Source: Heterodera schachtii (taxonomy: Eukaryota > Nematoda > Chromadorea > Rhabditida > Heteroderidae). From it: a stretch of 64,000 nucleotides of DNA. Location of the stretch: the NCBI GenBank assembly GCA_023374025.1, contig SIJG01000062.1, positions 567,488 through 631,487 on the forward strand, in the 5' to 3' direction. The notes under the pieces are model-generated. The model searched no databases. It was not told the DNA's origin and saw only the letters and a program-made list of their open reading frames with translations. The position numbers and the translations under genes were made by a program. This document shows positions 36,301 through 48,936 of this stretch, in pieces. Each line of letters opens with the position of its first letter. The first letter of the stretch is position 1.

Positions 36301-39300
36301 GTAAGCGAAACTTGGCAGAAGAATCTTTTGCTTTAATTTTCAAAAATGGTCATTTTTGAATCTTTTCGAAGGGATGCCAAATGTGGAAAAACAACACGGA
36401 GACGTACTTACCCCAATAGCAAACAGTTCAAGGGAAAAGAAAATGAATAAGAATTTCAAAATAAATCAGGGAGGAATGAGAACTCCGACTTTTAATTGTT
36501 TGAGTTTTTTATATGCCTAAAAACCGTCTTGAAAATAAGCGAAAAAAACTTACAAAAAAACCCCTTAAATTTTTGAGTTTTTCTGTGTTCAAAGCGTGGC
36601 TTACCCACCTCCAATTTTTGCAGATTTTCGGTCGGTTCAGCCAACAATTGGGCCAATCGTTCGTCCGTTGCGCCAATTCGCTGCTGACGCGCCGCAATTT
36701 GGTCGGCCAACAGAACATTCGCATGACGAAGCTGAACATGAAGCAGAATTTTTGACAACCTCTTAAATTGGAACAGACCCACAAGAAAAAGTTATAAAAA
36801 TCTAATAAATTTTTCAGAAAAGCTATATAAATTTACCTATCTATTTGTAAATCAAAAGAAAAGAATTTTAACGAAGAGAATTCTTTGAAAATTAATAAAA
36901 GCAAAAAATTCTTGAAAATCTATGAAATTTAGTGCTTTTCGGGTAGGTTTTGGTAAATTTTTTAAAATAATTTTCTCGGGGGGACGACAGAAGAGGGCGA
37001 AATGAAGTGAACCCCTCTTAAATTGAGAGATAAAGAAAAAAGTTTATTGTTTCTGTCGCCGAAATGATTCCGGCCTTATCCGTCCCATTTACTCTCCGAT
37101 TTTCTGTCCGTTTTTTTTTTTTTTTTTGCTTTATTTTGCATTTTCCAATTTAAACATTTTACTTTTGCCAGCATTCGCCGCTTTTCCACCATTTCACTGT
37201 GTTTTTTAGCCATTTTTTCTCGTGCATTTTGTCTCTTTGCTTCGTCCTCCAATTGGTTTTGTGTTGCGATTGTTTCGTCCGTCGGAGCATTCGATGCATT
37301 TTTTGCCGTCGCAATTTCTTCATCGGCGGAGGCCGAAGCAATTGGCAATGGTTGATGATGAGGAGGTGGCGATTTTGGCACCAATTTGGGCTTTGGCCTA
37401 AAAAAATTTCAAAATAAAATTGCTGTTAATTGTCCAAAAATTTTGTCACGGGGAGCCCAATAACCCCTCCTAGTGAGGGAACACCGAAATTTTGGGGACG
37501 GGACAAATTTTTCAAATTTAAACAATTAGAAATTTTCAAAGAAAAAAAGATTTGATAAAATTTTTAACGATTTTTTAAAATTTTCTTTACAAAATTCCAA
37601 AGATTTTTTCTTGAAAGACTTTTAAGTTTGAAATTTAAAAAAAAATTTCGGGCGATGAGATTTTGAGGTGCACCCGAAATGTTAATGTACAATTAATGAT
37701 GCATTTAATTTCTGATTTCGAAGGGCCTAATTGTTTTGAAATTTTTTAGGCAACCCTTTTTTGGCTCCCCGCCATCCAAATAGTAAAATAAAATATTTAC
37801 GCAATTTTCGGCGGCTCAATTTTCAAAAAAGTTTGGCCGTCCTTCGGCTGTTGTCCCGTGCAAATGACCGTCGTCCAAACATCGCTGCTCTGTTGCTTTT
37901 CCTCCTCCGCTTTTCTGCCAGACGGAAACCACAAACGGCCGATCCGTTGCAAATCGTAAAAGCGACTAAAAATGGAAAAAGTTTTTTTTAATAGATTTTC
38001 ACCAAAAAATGATAAATTTTCGGAAAAATTTAGCGAATTTTTTTATAAAAAATTTGACTAATTCTAATAAAATTCGCTAAAATCGGCACTGCCGGACAAA
38101 AAATTCCAAAAATTACCATCCTAATTATAGTAAAATTTGAAAAAAACGGTACCAAAATTCGGGTGTCCATTCGCCCTTCAGTTGGTCTGCGATCACAACA
38201 CCAACTTCCGCCCTCAGTTTTTCAATTGGACCTAAACAGAACTGATTAATGGGTTATCCAAAGTATATAATTGCAAATATCCGAAATTTGCACATTTTTT
38301 TATTGTAAATTCCCGACCAACTCAATGGCTTTTCGTCCGTCGATTTCACCGTTTCCTTTGGAAAATGCTCGAAAAGTGCCAAGAAAATGTGCCGACTGTC
38401 GAAGACATTGGGGTACAAAAGGGCCTGGTAGCCAATCTGATGGTCACGGACGCCAATTGCCTTGAATAGAATTTACAAATTATAAAACAATGCAAAATAT
38501 TTTTCTTATAAATTAGCATGCCCATTAAAAGTTGCCGAGAGTCTCGGTGTCAATTTGGGTTCAAGAAAAAAATCCCATGGGACAAACAGCCCCAGTAATC
38601 CGAAAAATAACCATTCTAGCCCAATACCAAAGGGGATAAAATTCCAAATAAATTCCTTTTTCAAATTTTAAAATTTCCCCGACGGTTGTCAGTCGATAAT
38701 CAAAAAAAAAATTTTAGAATAAAATGAAATTTGATTGTAAATTACCAAATTTAATACCTGAACTTCACGCGAAATTTTGGACGCAAGACGAAACCGTTCA
38801 ATGGGATTATTGGGCAATTGGAAGGAGGGAAAAGTGGCGACACTTTCGGGACGACACCGCCAAATGCTTGGAAACAAAAAAAGCATGGTCATTCTTTAAA
38901 ATTGGAAAAAGGTTTTAAACAAATAAAGGTGCTAACCTCGAATTTAAAAAATTGAATTCTGATGTTCCATTTTTGGAATAGAAAATTCAAAAACATTTCG
39001 AATTCGCTTCCTTACCAAAAGAAACTGCCAGAAATAAAACTTAATTCCGATTCGCAAAAAAGCATCGGAAAAGGCGGGTCTCATCCCCGATGGATGGGCA
39101 AACACAGAACCCCACGTTTCGCCATTCGAAATATTTTAATTATGACGGAATGCAATAATAGCCGACATTCATACCAGCGGATAATGCCCTCCACAATGTG
39201 CGCGGAATCAAAATCGGCCAATTTCAGCACTTTGTCCGCAAAAGAACTGCAAAAATTGAATTAGAAAGTTCAAAAAAGGCATCAATCTGCTGACCAGTGC

Positions 39301-39347
39301 AAGTCGTTGACGAGATGGTCAACAATCATTCGGTCAACGTCCTCCAT
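33397..39347 (-). CDS. CCDC22: CCDC22 orthologue (CCC complex subunit)
   Basis: Fourteen minus-strand exons (39347-39295, 39246-39175, 38866-38758, 38460-38322, 38231-38153, 37965-37801, 37397-37163, 36731-36609, 36014-35760, 35172-35038, 34988-34906, 34431-34355, 34012-33924, 33540-33397) join in frame to 585 residues; human CCDC22 has 627. The N-terminal NN-CH-type domain starts MEDVDRMIVDHLV, and has FPSFQLPNN, ERFRLASKI and QIGYQALLYPNVFD. The C-terminal coiled coil keeps YVQRILEM, KQNEEI, LRREIGQLLGTLERTF, MQRAYKLM and HEQCSLVMTCIED. CCDC22 with CCDC93 and COMMD proteins forms the CCC complex, which works with Retriever/WASH in endosomal recycling and affects cullin-ligase/NF-kB control. 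Introns carry several GC-rich foldback repeats. Exons 5 and 12 use slightly weak splice sites. Confidence 0.9.
34066..34140. repeat. End fragment of GC-rich foldback repeat
   Basis: 'gggtgcacttcatttccccc' followed by 'ccgtttcccccccgtgtcg', in a CCDC22 intron. Similar ends are at 9789, 35393, 36960 (inverted), 37640 (inverted) and 59400. Confidence 0.5.
35393..35657. repeat. Foldback/MITE in CCDC22 intron
   Basis: The left end tgggtgcactttatttcccc is an imperfect inverted copy of the right end cggggggaaacgacctgctc. The interior consists of 'aagaaaattttc' type self-complementary runs, so the single strand would fold into one long hairpin. It lies between exons 9 and 10 of CCDC22. Confidence 0.6.
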
Positions 39348-39879
39348 ATTCAATAGAGTTTCGATTTATGAAAAATAAATAAATATAATGGTTAGCTGAA
39401 GAATGTGCTGTTCGAAACATTGAGAAAAGTTGTGAAAAATATAAATGCTAATTTGAAAATGATAAAAAAGATCCAAAAATAATTTCGGAATTTTGTCATT
39501 TTAAATTTTTTTTTTGACAAAAATAAAAAAAATTCATGTAGCAAAACGGACTCGAACCTCCGCCCTCCTCCTCCCTTTGTCTCTTTCAAAAACCACTTCG
39601 CCACACTTGCAAACCTTTTTGGAACTGGAAGGCTAAAATTGAAACGGTGTATATAACCGAGTATTGAAAAGCCTGATACCGGGTCGGGTACTAGTTTTTA
39701 AACCGGGTCCGGGTACCCGGTGAAAACGGGTATTCAAGTTTGTAATTACTTGAGCCTGGATTTGCAACATGCTGAAACTTTTTGATAACTTGAGGCGTGC
39801 TAATAAGCATGAAAAACGTTTTTCTAACTTGGTTTGAGGCTTCTATGTTCAACACTTTTATGCTGATTTTTGCTTAAAT
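39348..39879. other. Spacer with tRNA-like sequence and GC repeat
   Basis: Includes the tRNA-like segment at 39541-39611 (own entry) and 39670-39735, where 'ccgggtcgggtac' and 'ccgggtccgggtacccgg' form a short palindromic repeat. No other gene is seen. Confidence 0.45.
39541..39611 (-). tRNA. tRNA-like pseudogene with A and B boxes
   Basis: On the minus strand the segment has TGGCGAAGTGG (fits the pol III A box) and, about 40 nt on, GGTTCGAGTCC (exact B box). The outer ends GCAA and TTGC can pair, but the acceptor stem has mismatches inside, and no clean anticodon arm can be drawn. Most likely a decayed tRNA (Ser/Leu type) or a tRNA-derived SINE head. Confidence 0.4.
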
Positions 39880-41165
39880 TGGTATTTTCATGCTTAATGC
39901 TGAGCAAGTAATTTTTGCGCCTAACCGTGACCCCCGACAACAGAAATATCCCATTGAAACGCAACGAAAAATTGTGCAGCTTTTGGATCAAGGAATTACT
40001 TATAAGGAAATTAAACACCGCTTTAGAAAAATTAAAAGCGATATGGAAATTGCGAGGTCTTATGCAACTTTTAGATTTTATAAATCCTTTTTTAAGAATT
40101 CGTAAATATGTTACCAGTGGGGGGAACAAATATGAAAAAATAACGATGATTGATCGGCACGTTTTTGAGCGATTTTCTGAGGCAAGAAGTCGTAATGAGG
40201 CCGTGCATGACATAGACCTAGCTACTTTGGGCTTATTAAAGGCACGGGATTGGTCTCCATGATTTTAAGGTTAAGAAACTGACAAAATATTTGGTTACCA
40301 CCCAATTAAAGGCCTGTGCCACTTGGATTTTGGAATTCAAAAGAAAGCACAGAATTGTGGGGCGTTGCGTAACTAAAATTGTCCCTCCTTCATTCAAAGC
40401 TGATGAAGAAGCAATAAATAAGCGTGCCCGGGATTTTTTGGACACCACAATTCGAATGCTGATTCGTGAAAATGTGGAACGTCATATGGTCCTTTAATTT
40501 TGTACTGTTTTTTACCCGTTTTCTTAAGTTGGTCAATGGTGATCATACTGGCATTTGCCTTAAAATGCCAACTTTTCGGACCCTTGAACCCATGGGGAGC
40601 AAGGATGTTCGTGTGGCACATCAAAAAATGCGCTCTATTACCCACTCATTCACACGTTTCCCCGTCATTTCTTGTTCCGGTGAATTGTTGCCAACTTTTC
40701 TTGTTTGCTTCTATGAACCCAATAGGCCCCAAAAGTTTAACGATTAGTTATCAGAATTTGACCGATTATTTTGTATTTCAACCCCTTCTGGCAAAATGAC
40801 TTACGATCTCCAATTGCAAACACGTTGTCAACCTTTAGATAAACTGTGGAATCGTCGATTTAAATTATTTTAAGAACTATGCACGAGAAAATACGCCGTT
40901 GTTTCCCCAATTTTAACATTTCTAATCGTAAAATATTGGACATGTCTTAAATGAAAATTTTCAATTTTCCGCACCCATTTTTAAGTCTTTCACTCAATAT
41001 AGCTGGAAATTGTCAGGTTTTTTAGGCATTATCGAAATCCCATCTTTTGAAACTCCACCCGAATATTGTTTTAAAAATATTGATGTTTATATTGCTTGCC
41101 AAAATTGTACTTCTCCTCCTTTTTATTCGGTGCGCATGGTGTTCTAGAAATCTCTGTTTTGAAAT
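39880..41165 (+). pseudogene. Decayed pogo/Tigger-like transposase
   Basis: Consecutive + frames, broken by shifts and stops, give: an N-terminal helix-turn-helix (YPIETQRKIVQLLDQGITY); a CENP-B/Tc5-type second DNA-binding segment (TWILEFKRKHRIVGRCVTK); and a DDE-1 superfamily catalytic core with N-x-D-x-TG (NGDHTGICLKMP, then RTLEPMGSKDV, ITHSFTRFPVISCSGELLP). Further on CQPLDKLWNRRFK recalls the QPLD motif near the end of pogo-like cores. At least four frame changes lie between 39890 and 40900. No intact terminal repeats were found. It is not functional. Confidence 0.75.
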
Positions 41166-41715
41166 TAAATGGAATAATTTGCTAGGATTTCAATGGACGA
41201 CCTGATTAGATGGTTTCCAAAATTCATATTGATTTCAGGAGCCTCTGGCCATTTCGGAAATGAATGCGATGATGGGCAGGAAAATTGAAAATATATGGGA
41301 TGCAATTATGTTTGATGGAAGTTGGACGAGAAACACATCAGGAGTGGGTCCACAATGTGGAGCGCGAGCGGGACGGAATTCCCGCCCAGTAATAAATCCT
41401 GTCAATTTTAACGGGAATCCCGCCGGGAACGGGAAAAAATTTTTTTTAGAAAACATTTTGATTTTTCAAAAATTTTTACTTTGCTTATTTTTCAAATGAA
41501 AAAATATATGTTCTTTAAATTTCCAAAAGATTCAATATGTCGAAAATAATTAGATTCTATGTTTTAATTAATTGGCATATCCTTTTTTGCTTTTAATCGT
41601 TTTTTTTGCGGCGTTCCTCTTCCAAAAATTTTTGTGGAACAAGGAGGGCTGGCGGTGCCGCTAATGAGCAGGATAAACTAGCCATGTATAATTTTCATAG
41701 AATAAATTTATTTTT
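41166..41715. other. Spacer with GC-rich repeat
   Basis: 41345-41440 holds 'gcgggacggaattcccgc' and 'gggaatcccgccgggaac', a short inverted-repeat cluster; 41650 holds 'ggctggcggtgccgct', related to the GC blocks in the hAT-like elements. No gene seen. Confidence 0.4.
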
Positions 41716-42018
41716 TCGGAAATTGCGCCATTTGAATTGGTGAATGAACTGGCCAACGAAGCTGACACTGCAATTAAGAGCGAAAACAATGCATGGGCGG
41801 CGAATTGCCGAACGATAGTTAAGCGATGTCCAATTGGAGAGACGGCGGCGGTTCAGTGGGAGGACGAAAATTCGAACAATTTGAACAATGTCCATTTTGC
41901 TTTAATAAAAATGAAAATTGCGCTTAATTTAGGCCTTTACAAAGCATCGAAGAAGGTGCGTCTTCTGATAATGAGTGACGGACAGAACAACAACTACAGT
42001 GATCAGAAGAAGAAATGA
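41716..42018 (+). CDS. Open frame, unrecognised, possible exon
   Basis: An open frame of about 100 codons with unusually balanced composition for this region (IAPFELVNELANEADTA near the start, then CRTIVKRCPIGETAAVQW, ending in a Lys run). No ATG opens it, so it would have to be a 3-prime exon; 'ttttcatag' at 41692-41700 is a possible acceptor. No upstream partner could be identified. It could equally be a relic. Confidence 0.25.
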   Translation, partial: SEIAPFELVNELANEADTAIKSENNAWAANCRTIVKRCPIGETAAVQWEDENSNNLNNVHFALIKMKIALNLGLYKASKKVRLLIMSDGQNNNYSDQKKK

Positions 42019-43706
42019 ATTAATTGGAAATGATCGATCATTGTGCATTAGTATCAAAGGATTATGAAGAAAAATTGCGAAATATTGGTGTTTTACACAA
42101 TAAATGATTTAAAAACTTTCGAGCTCCGGGCCAACTCGAACAAAAAGTCAAAAATTAAAAATTTTCAGATTTTTATGGGAAACTTTGTTAAATAAATGAA
42201 AACGGGTACTTTTATGTTTAGCCACCAAAAAAAAAATTTTTTTTTTGTGGGGACGTTTTCGAGTGCGCTGATCACGAATATGATATTAGATTTACGATAT
42301 TTGAACCAGAAGCGAATTCAACATTAAATCTTCCAAATGAAAATAAAAATATATTTATTGATTCATAATATAAATGTTATTCTATAAAATCAGATAATAA
42401 AGTTTTCTCAACATATTTACAAAAACACACTCTTAGTGAGTCTATTTTAAAGTTCGAAGCAAAAATTTTGTTGGGTATTTCCTCCTTTTCTTAATTCTTT
42501 CTTTTATTGCATGAAATTATAAATAATTTTAAGTGTTTGCTGGTCATCGAATAGATCATTCTGTACATATTGGAAAAAATAAAAATTAAAATCTGTTGTA
42601 CAATATTAAATTTTACTAAAAATATAGTATTTTTTAAACTGATATGTGACAATTATGGTGAATGAAAAAAATTTCAAAAGAAATTATGGAATTGGTTTAT
42701 AAAATAAAAAAGTGCATAATTTTTATTTTTGCTTTGATTTAAATCCAAACTGTATACGAGAAAAGTAACGGCAAAAGCATATATTTTTTAAATTTTACTA
42801 GTTCTATTTCATACATATTAACTAGGTAATGCAAATTGAAAGTTAAAGACATTGTTTCTTCTGTGTTAATTCTGCATCTTCATTAATTAACGCAATTTTT
42901 TCGTTAAATTTTAATCAGGCTAAATTAAATTGATTATAAATTAGTTGAAAAATCAGTTTCTTTGATTTATTCTCGAAATCGCCAATAATTTAATTTTTTA
43001 TCACAAAAATTCATTTTCTTTGCCATTCTTCACTACAATAAGTTCTGTTTTCGTTACTCCATCTTGGACAAAATTGGTCAAACGCATCTTTTTGCTTAAC
43101 ATTGACCATTGTCGGGTCCATGCCGACAAAAAGACATTTGTCCAGGCGACACCCGCGGCATCGACTTCCATTTAAAAGCAAATAAATTAATTTGTATTTA
43201 AATAATTATTTATTAGAGAACCGCTTTAAATTTATTATTACTCAAAAACCATCCTTGTAAAATATTTGCAATATTTTGTAACTTGACAAGATTTGTTGAG
43301 GTTTTATAGGGTAATTTAAAGCATTTATTGCTACCAAATGGTATTGGATAATGCTTTTTTCCGATTTTTAGAAAATTTGAGTATTTTTTTAATTTTATTA
43401 AAAATATATTTAAACTTCTTACTAGGAAAAGTGGATATAAAAATATAATCCGATAGGTTCTTCAAATTAAATTAAAACAATATTTATACAGAAAGAAACC
43501 AGTAAAAAAAATTTTGAATTTCACCCAAACTCTTAACCAATCAGTAATAGTTTATCATTTTTTAATTTACTAACTTTTGTCAATTTAGCTATTTTTTCCT
43601 CCAATACAGTTGAACTGCAAATGCTTCTTAACTGTTTTGTTCCTTTTGCGGTTTTTCTTACCTAAAATTTGCATCAGAAAAATCATTAAAGATAATTTGA
43701 TAGGAA

Positions 43707-43742
<36 letters not shown>

Positions 43743-44039
43743 TATATATTTTTATCTAATAAAACCCAAAATTTCAAATGAATCACACACAAAATTAATA
43801 ATCGTTAATTCGAATACATCGGAATTTGGAATGTGTACTTTTCATTTTTTTTATATTTATAATTTTTAGCATTTGATTGTGCATAAATAATTATTCGATC
43901 AGTCAATTTTGTGAATATTTGTTTATTATGATATCAAATAGTCAATTTTTCTGCTTAAAAATAATATTTTTTAAAATTAATTGATTATTATTTTTTGAAC
44001 CCTTTTTAGAAGTTGATTAATTTCCTATTTGAATAATTA
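42019..44039. other. AT-rich gene-free stretch
   Basis: No gene supported over 2 kb. 43713-43741 is a short (TA)n microsatellite. 42990-43170 is somewhat less AT-rich ('gtcgggtccatgccgac') but has no extended frame. Confidence 0.5.
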
Positions 44040-45765
<1,726 letters not shown>

Positions 45766-46586
45766 ATGTGTGGATAATGAAAAAACGATGAAAAATGTGA
45801 TAAGAAAAACGAAGCCAAAAAGGATAATTTAGCCAAGCAAATACTTATTGTTTTAAATTGCATAATTTTAGTGAATGATTAAAAAATAAATAAACAAATA
45901 AGAAATTAATTTTTTGAAATAATTGTAATTTAAAATTTTGACTTTGGTTAGTTATCAAACTTTTTAAGCTAAGAATTGATGTTTGCCCATAACTTTTGTC
46001 TAAGTCAACCAAATAAAACAATCTTGGTATCATTCGATAGAGCTAAGAATTCTCTATGAATTCACCTAAATTTCCAAAAATTGGTCAAGTTTGAGCAAAG
46101 TTATGTCCAAAAGTACACAAGAAACCTGGTTAAAAAATTTAATTTTTATCATATAATTTGAAAGAAATTTAATTTATTTTTTAAATTTTATTTAAATGAA
46201 ATATAACGCGGATAATAACATTATGTTTTATATGGAATAATATCGAGTTAATCAATTAATTATTTAAATCGTTTCTTTTATACACCTTCGAAATTTTCTT
46301 TTTAGTCGATTTTTATTAATTTAATAAAATAAATTAAAAGTTTTTGTAAATTATTCTTTCAAATCCTTCTGCTTTTGTCAACACCTTTGATATGAAATAA
46401 CAGTTCCGTTTCCAATTTTCGATTTGCTGATTTTGTGAGAATAATTGAAATATTTTTTTTTGCTTTCATTTTGCCTTGACATTCCACTGAATTAATTTCT
46501 AACATTTTCGAATTATTTTTCCATAAAATGAATGCCGAATAATGTCGAATTGATATGCGAAGAAGGTTTTTGAGCAAATGTAAGAC
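45766..46586. other. AT-rich spacer
   Basis: No gene supported. 45960-46110 contains 'caatcttggtatc' and 'gatagagc' text also seen near 21660 and 49370, a weak dispersed repeat. Confidence 0.4.
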
Positions 46587-46594
46587 TATAAATA
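46587..46594 (+). promoter_or_regulatory. TATA box of the Cys-rich peptide gene
   Basis: TATAAATA, 85 bp ahead of the ATG at 46679, a normal distance for a short leader. Confidence 0.5.
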
Positions 46595-46678
46595 GCAAGA
46601 AATAATAATGGTCAATTAACGGTCAAAAAGTCACTAATTTTCCAATTTTCCCATTTTTAGAATTGAAAAGTTCGAAAA

Positions 46679-46887
46679 ATGCGCTCTTTCTTTTTGGTTA
46701 GCCTCGCTTTGGTGCTCCTCTTCTGTGCTTCCACCACTGTTTCTCAATATTTAACTTTTAAATTTAAATTTATTTTCTTTTCCCTTTTAAGTCTGGCACC
46801 AAAAAAGGATGCATGAAAATATGCGTTGGACCAATTTGCTGGGAAATATGCCCTAAAACTCCGGTTGGCATTTTTATATTCTCATAA
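46679..46887 (+). CDS. 51-residue secreted cysteine-rich peptide
   Basis: Two exons, 46679-46738 and 46792-46887, phase 0, give 51 residues. Exon 1 is wholly a signal peptide (MRSFFLVSLALVLLFCASTT). The mature peptide, about 31 residues, contains GCMKICVGPICWEICPK: four cysteines in C-x3-C-x4-C-x3-C spacing, then a hydrophobic end. A TATA box stands 85 bp upstream. The size, secretion and cysteine pattern suit a secreted peptide with two disulphides; nothing further can be said about activity. A GT inside codon GTT (46864) could lead to the exon-like block at 47258, in phase, which would lengthen the product. Confidence 0.6.
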
Positions 46888-47257
46888 AAAATACAGTTAA
46901 CCGAGACGATCTCTGGGTTAGGCATTGGTCATTACAGGGGTGCGCAGGGCTCTGAATTTTGATACACGGCACAGCCAAATAAAATTGGGATATTTTGTAT
47001 CAGATAAGGAAGAATTCATAGGCCCACTGAATTAGCCTCTAAATTTTTTAGAATTTATCACTTTCAAATCAGCCAAGAAAATTATTTTCTATAAGCCTTA
47101 AAGAATTTTTGGAAATTAACAGAGTTCCCGGTACTGCACTAATACTTTTCGAGACGTAAATTAATTGGCATTTGTTTTGCCTATTCCGAGTGCAATGTGT
47201 CGGCATTTCTATTATTTGCTAAAGAATATGTTGTGTATGCATATATCATTTTTCTAG
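46888..47257. other. Spacer or intron
   Basis: AT-rich; either intergenic or an intron joining 46679-46863 to 47258. No repeat recognised. Confidence 0.4.
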
Positions 47258-47365
47258 AACAATGCTCTTACCCAATGGTTAAACATTTCGCTGCCGATCC
47301 CCGAATTCGCTTCCATGCCGAAGCTTAATTTGACAGACACAAATTATACAATGGTCGTCGAATGA
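47258..47365 (+). CDS. Exon-like block, copy at 47.3 kb
   Basis: Follows a good acceptor (tttttctag) and is open for 35 codons to a stop (NNALTQWLNISLPIPEF, then KLNLTDTNYTMVVE). The first and last parts are nearly identical to 28199-28261, with an extra 30 bp in the middle. It has three potential N-glycosylation sites (NIS, NLT, NYT), suggesting an extracellular protein. Parent gene uncertain; the Cys-rich peptide gene upstream is one candidate. Confidence 0.35.
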   Translation, partial: NNALTQWLNISLPIPEFASMPKLNLTDTNYTMVVE

Positions 47366-48252
47366 TTTAGGAGAAGAAGAAGAAGCGGAGAGAGAGTGAA
47401 TGTAAAGGAGCATAACATTTTAATACAAATTATGTTAATTGGTAATGAATGATGTTGTTTTGAATAAACTATTAGCATAAAAAGCGTATCAAAATTCATA
47501 ATACAGACAAATTAAAATTTAAAGAATGATTTAAAGAAAGTTATAGGGATATTGTAAGCCAATATTTAATAATACTTTTTGTTTTTATTTAAATTCAAAA
47601 AAATGAATAAAAATTCTTCATGTTTTAAATTATTCTTAATAATTCATTAGTAAATAAAAAACAAAATATTTATATATAAAAATTATTTTAGTTAACACCC
47701 TTCCCATTACTGCGACGTCATGATTTTTGGTCTGATTTATAAAAACAATATTTGACATTTTATATATATGCATATTTATAATTGAAATACCCTCAAGCCA
47801 AATAGTTTGCAAAATCGAAAGTTACTGAAATCACTCAATATTTACGCAAAACATTTTTTCCATTTTGATTTTCGGTAAGGGAAAAATACTGATCGAGAAA
47901 TTTTGTATTTTCACTATTTTTGATATTGATATTTTATGAAAAAAATCGGTCGAACCATTTGTCTTGTGTCTCTAATTCAATACATACTACAATTATTATT
48001 TAATTATCGTTTTAATAATTTTTAAATGTATATTTTTATGATAAAAAGTATTTACATTTTTTTTCACTTTCCTAACTGATTAATTACCATAAAATGGATT
48101 GGATGGATGACTATCATTTCTAAATATTCTGTGTCCGTTTTTTGCAGTGCAATTGGAAAAACAGAAAGAATTAACTTTCATTTAATGCTTTTTGTAATAT
48201 GATAGGCATAATTAAAAGTTTAATAATATTCAAGAATTGTTTTTTAATCAAA
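47366..48252. other. Spacer and duplicated upstream region
   Basis: AT-rich to about 48020; from there to 48252 it is the reverse complement of 29483-29720, the upstream region of the intact Ly6-like gene. Confidence 0.6.
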
Positions 48253-48936
48253 ATGTTTGCTTCCTCTTCACTTTATTTGGCGCTTTCTTTGGCACTTTTT
48301 GTGCCGACGACCATTGGTATCATTTTAATAGTCTCATTATGTAATTTTTGTTGTAAGACGAATTGAGAAAAACATTTTTTAAAGCCACAACCAATATTTC
48401 ATTAAGACAATAATTAAATTTCATTGTTTTCAGCACTTAAATGCTGGTCACACGAGATTGATCAAATGAAAAAGGAGAGGAAATGCATGATGCCCGCGGG
48501 TAAATTCTGCTTTCAAATGGACTGCATGACAGGTTAGGCTACATTTTCCTTCCACTAATTTTCATTTTGTTGCTTCTTTCTGATCGCATCAGTCGTAAAA
48601 AATTGACCCCAAAAAATGTTATTTTCTAAGATCAATGGAATTTTTTTGATTTTTCTCTAAACAAATGTCGCATTTTTTACTGATTTTATTTAATTTTCTT
48701 TTTTTACAGAAAGGGGTCACAAAACAGTGCGACGTTGTGATGAGAACAGGATAATAAGACAAAAAGTCGTGTGAACAAGTCCCACATCCATTACCGCCTG
48801 ATTTTCGTCATGCAAGGCATTTTGTTGTAGCGAGGATTTGTGCAACAATGTGCCCAATTTGCTTTCATCGCTTGGCATTCGGAGAGCCATTTTTTCTCCG
48901 TTAATCAGCATTTTTCCGGGTAAAAATGGGCATTGA
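48253..48936 (+). pseudogene. Broken copy of the Ly6-like gene
   Basis: Exons 48253-48316 and 48434-48532 are intact and closely parallel the gene at 28498-29482 (signal peptide MFASSSLYLALSLALFVPTT; exon 2 with C-x13-C-x6-C-x4-C). Exon 3 from 48710 begins in frame, but a deletion of about 8 nt near 48761 relative to the other copy brings a stop at 48772-48774. The domain end (CKAFCCSEDLCNNV) reappears in a different frame at 48817-48860, and the tail ends at 48936. Splice sites and upstream region are kept. Either a pseudogene or a truncated secreted protein of about 74 residues. Confidence 0.75.

Noticed and set aside
38962..39264. 100-codon plus-strand frame
   Set aside because: Antisense to CCDC22 exon 2 and its introns, without start or splice support.
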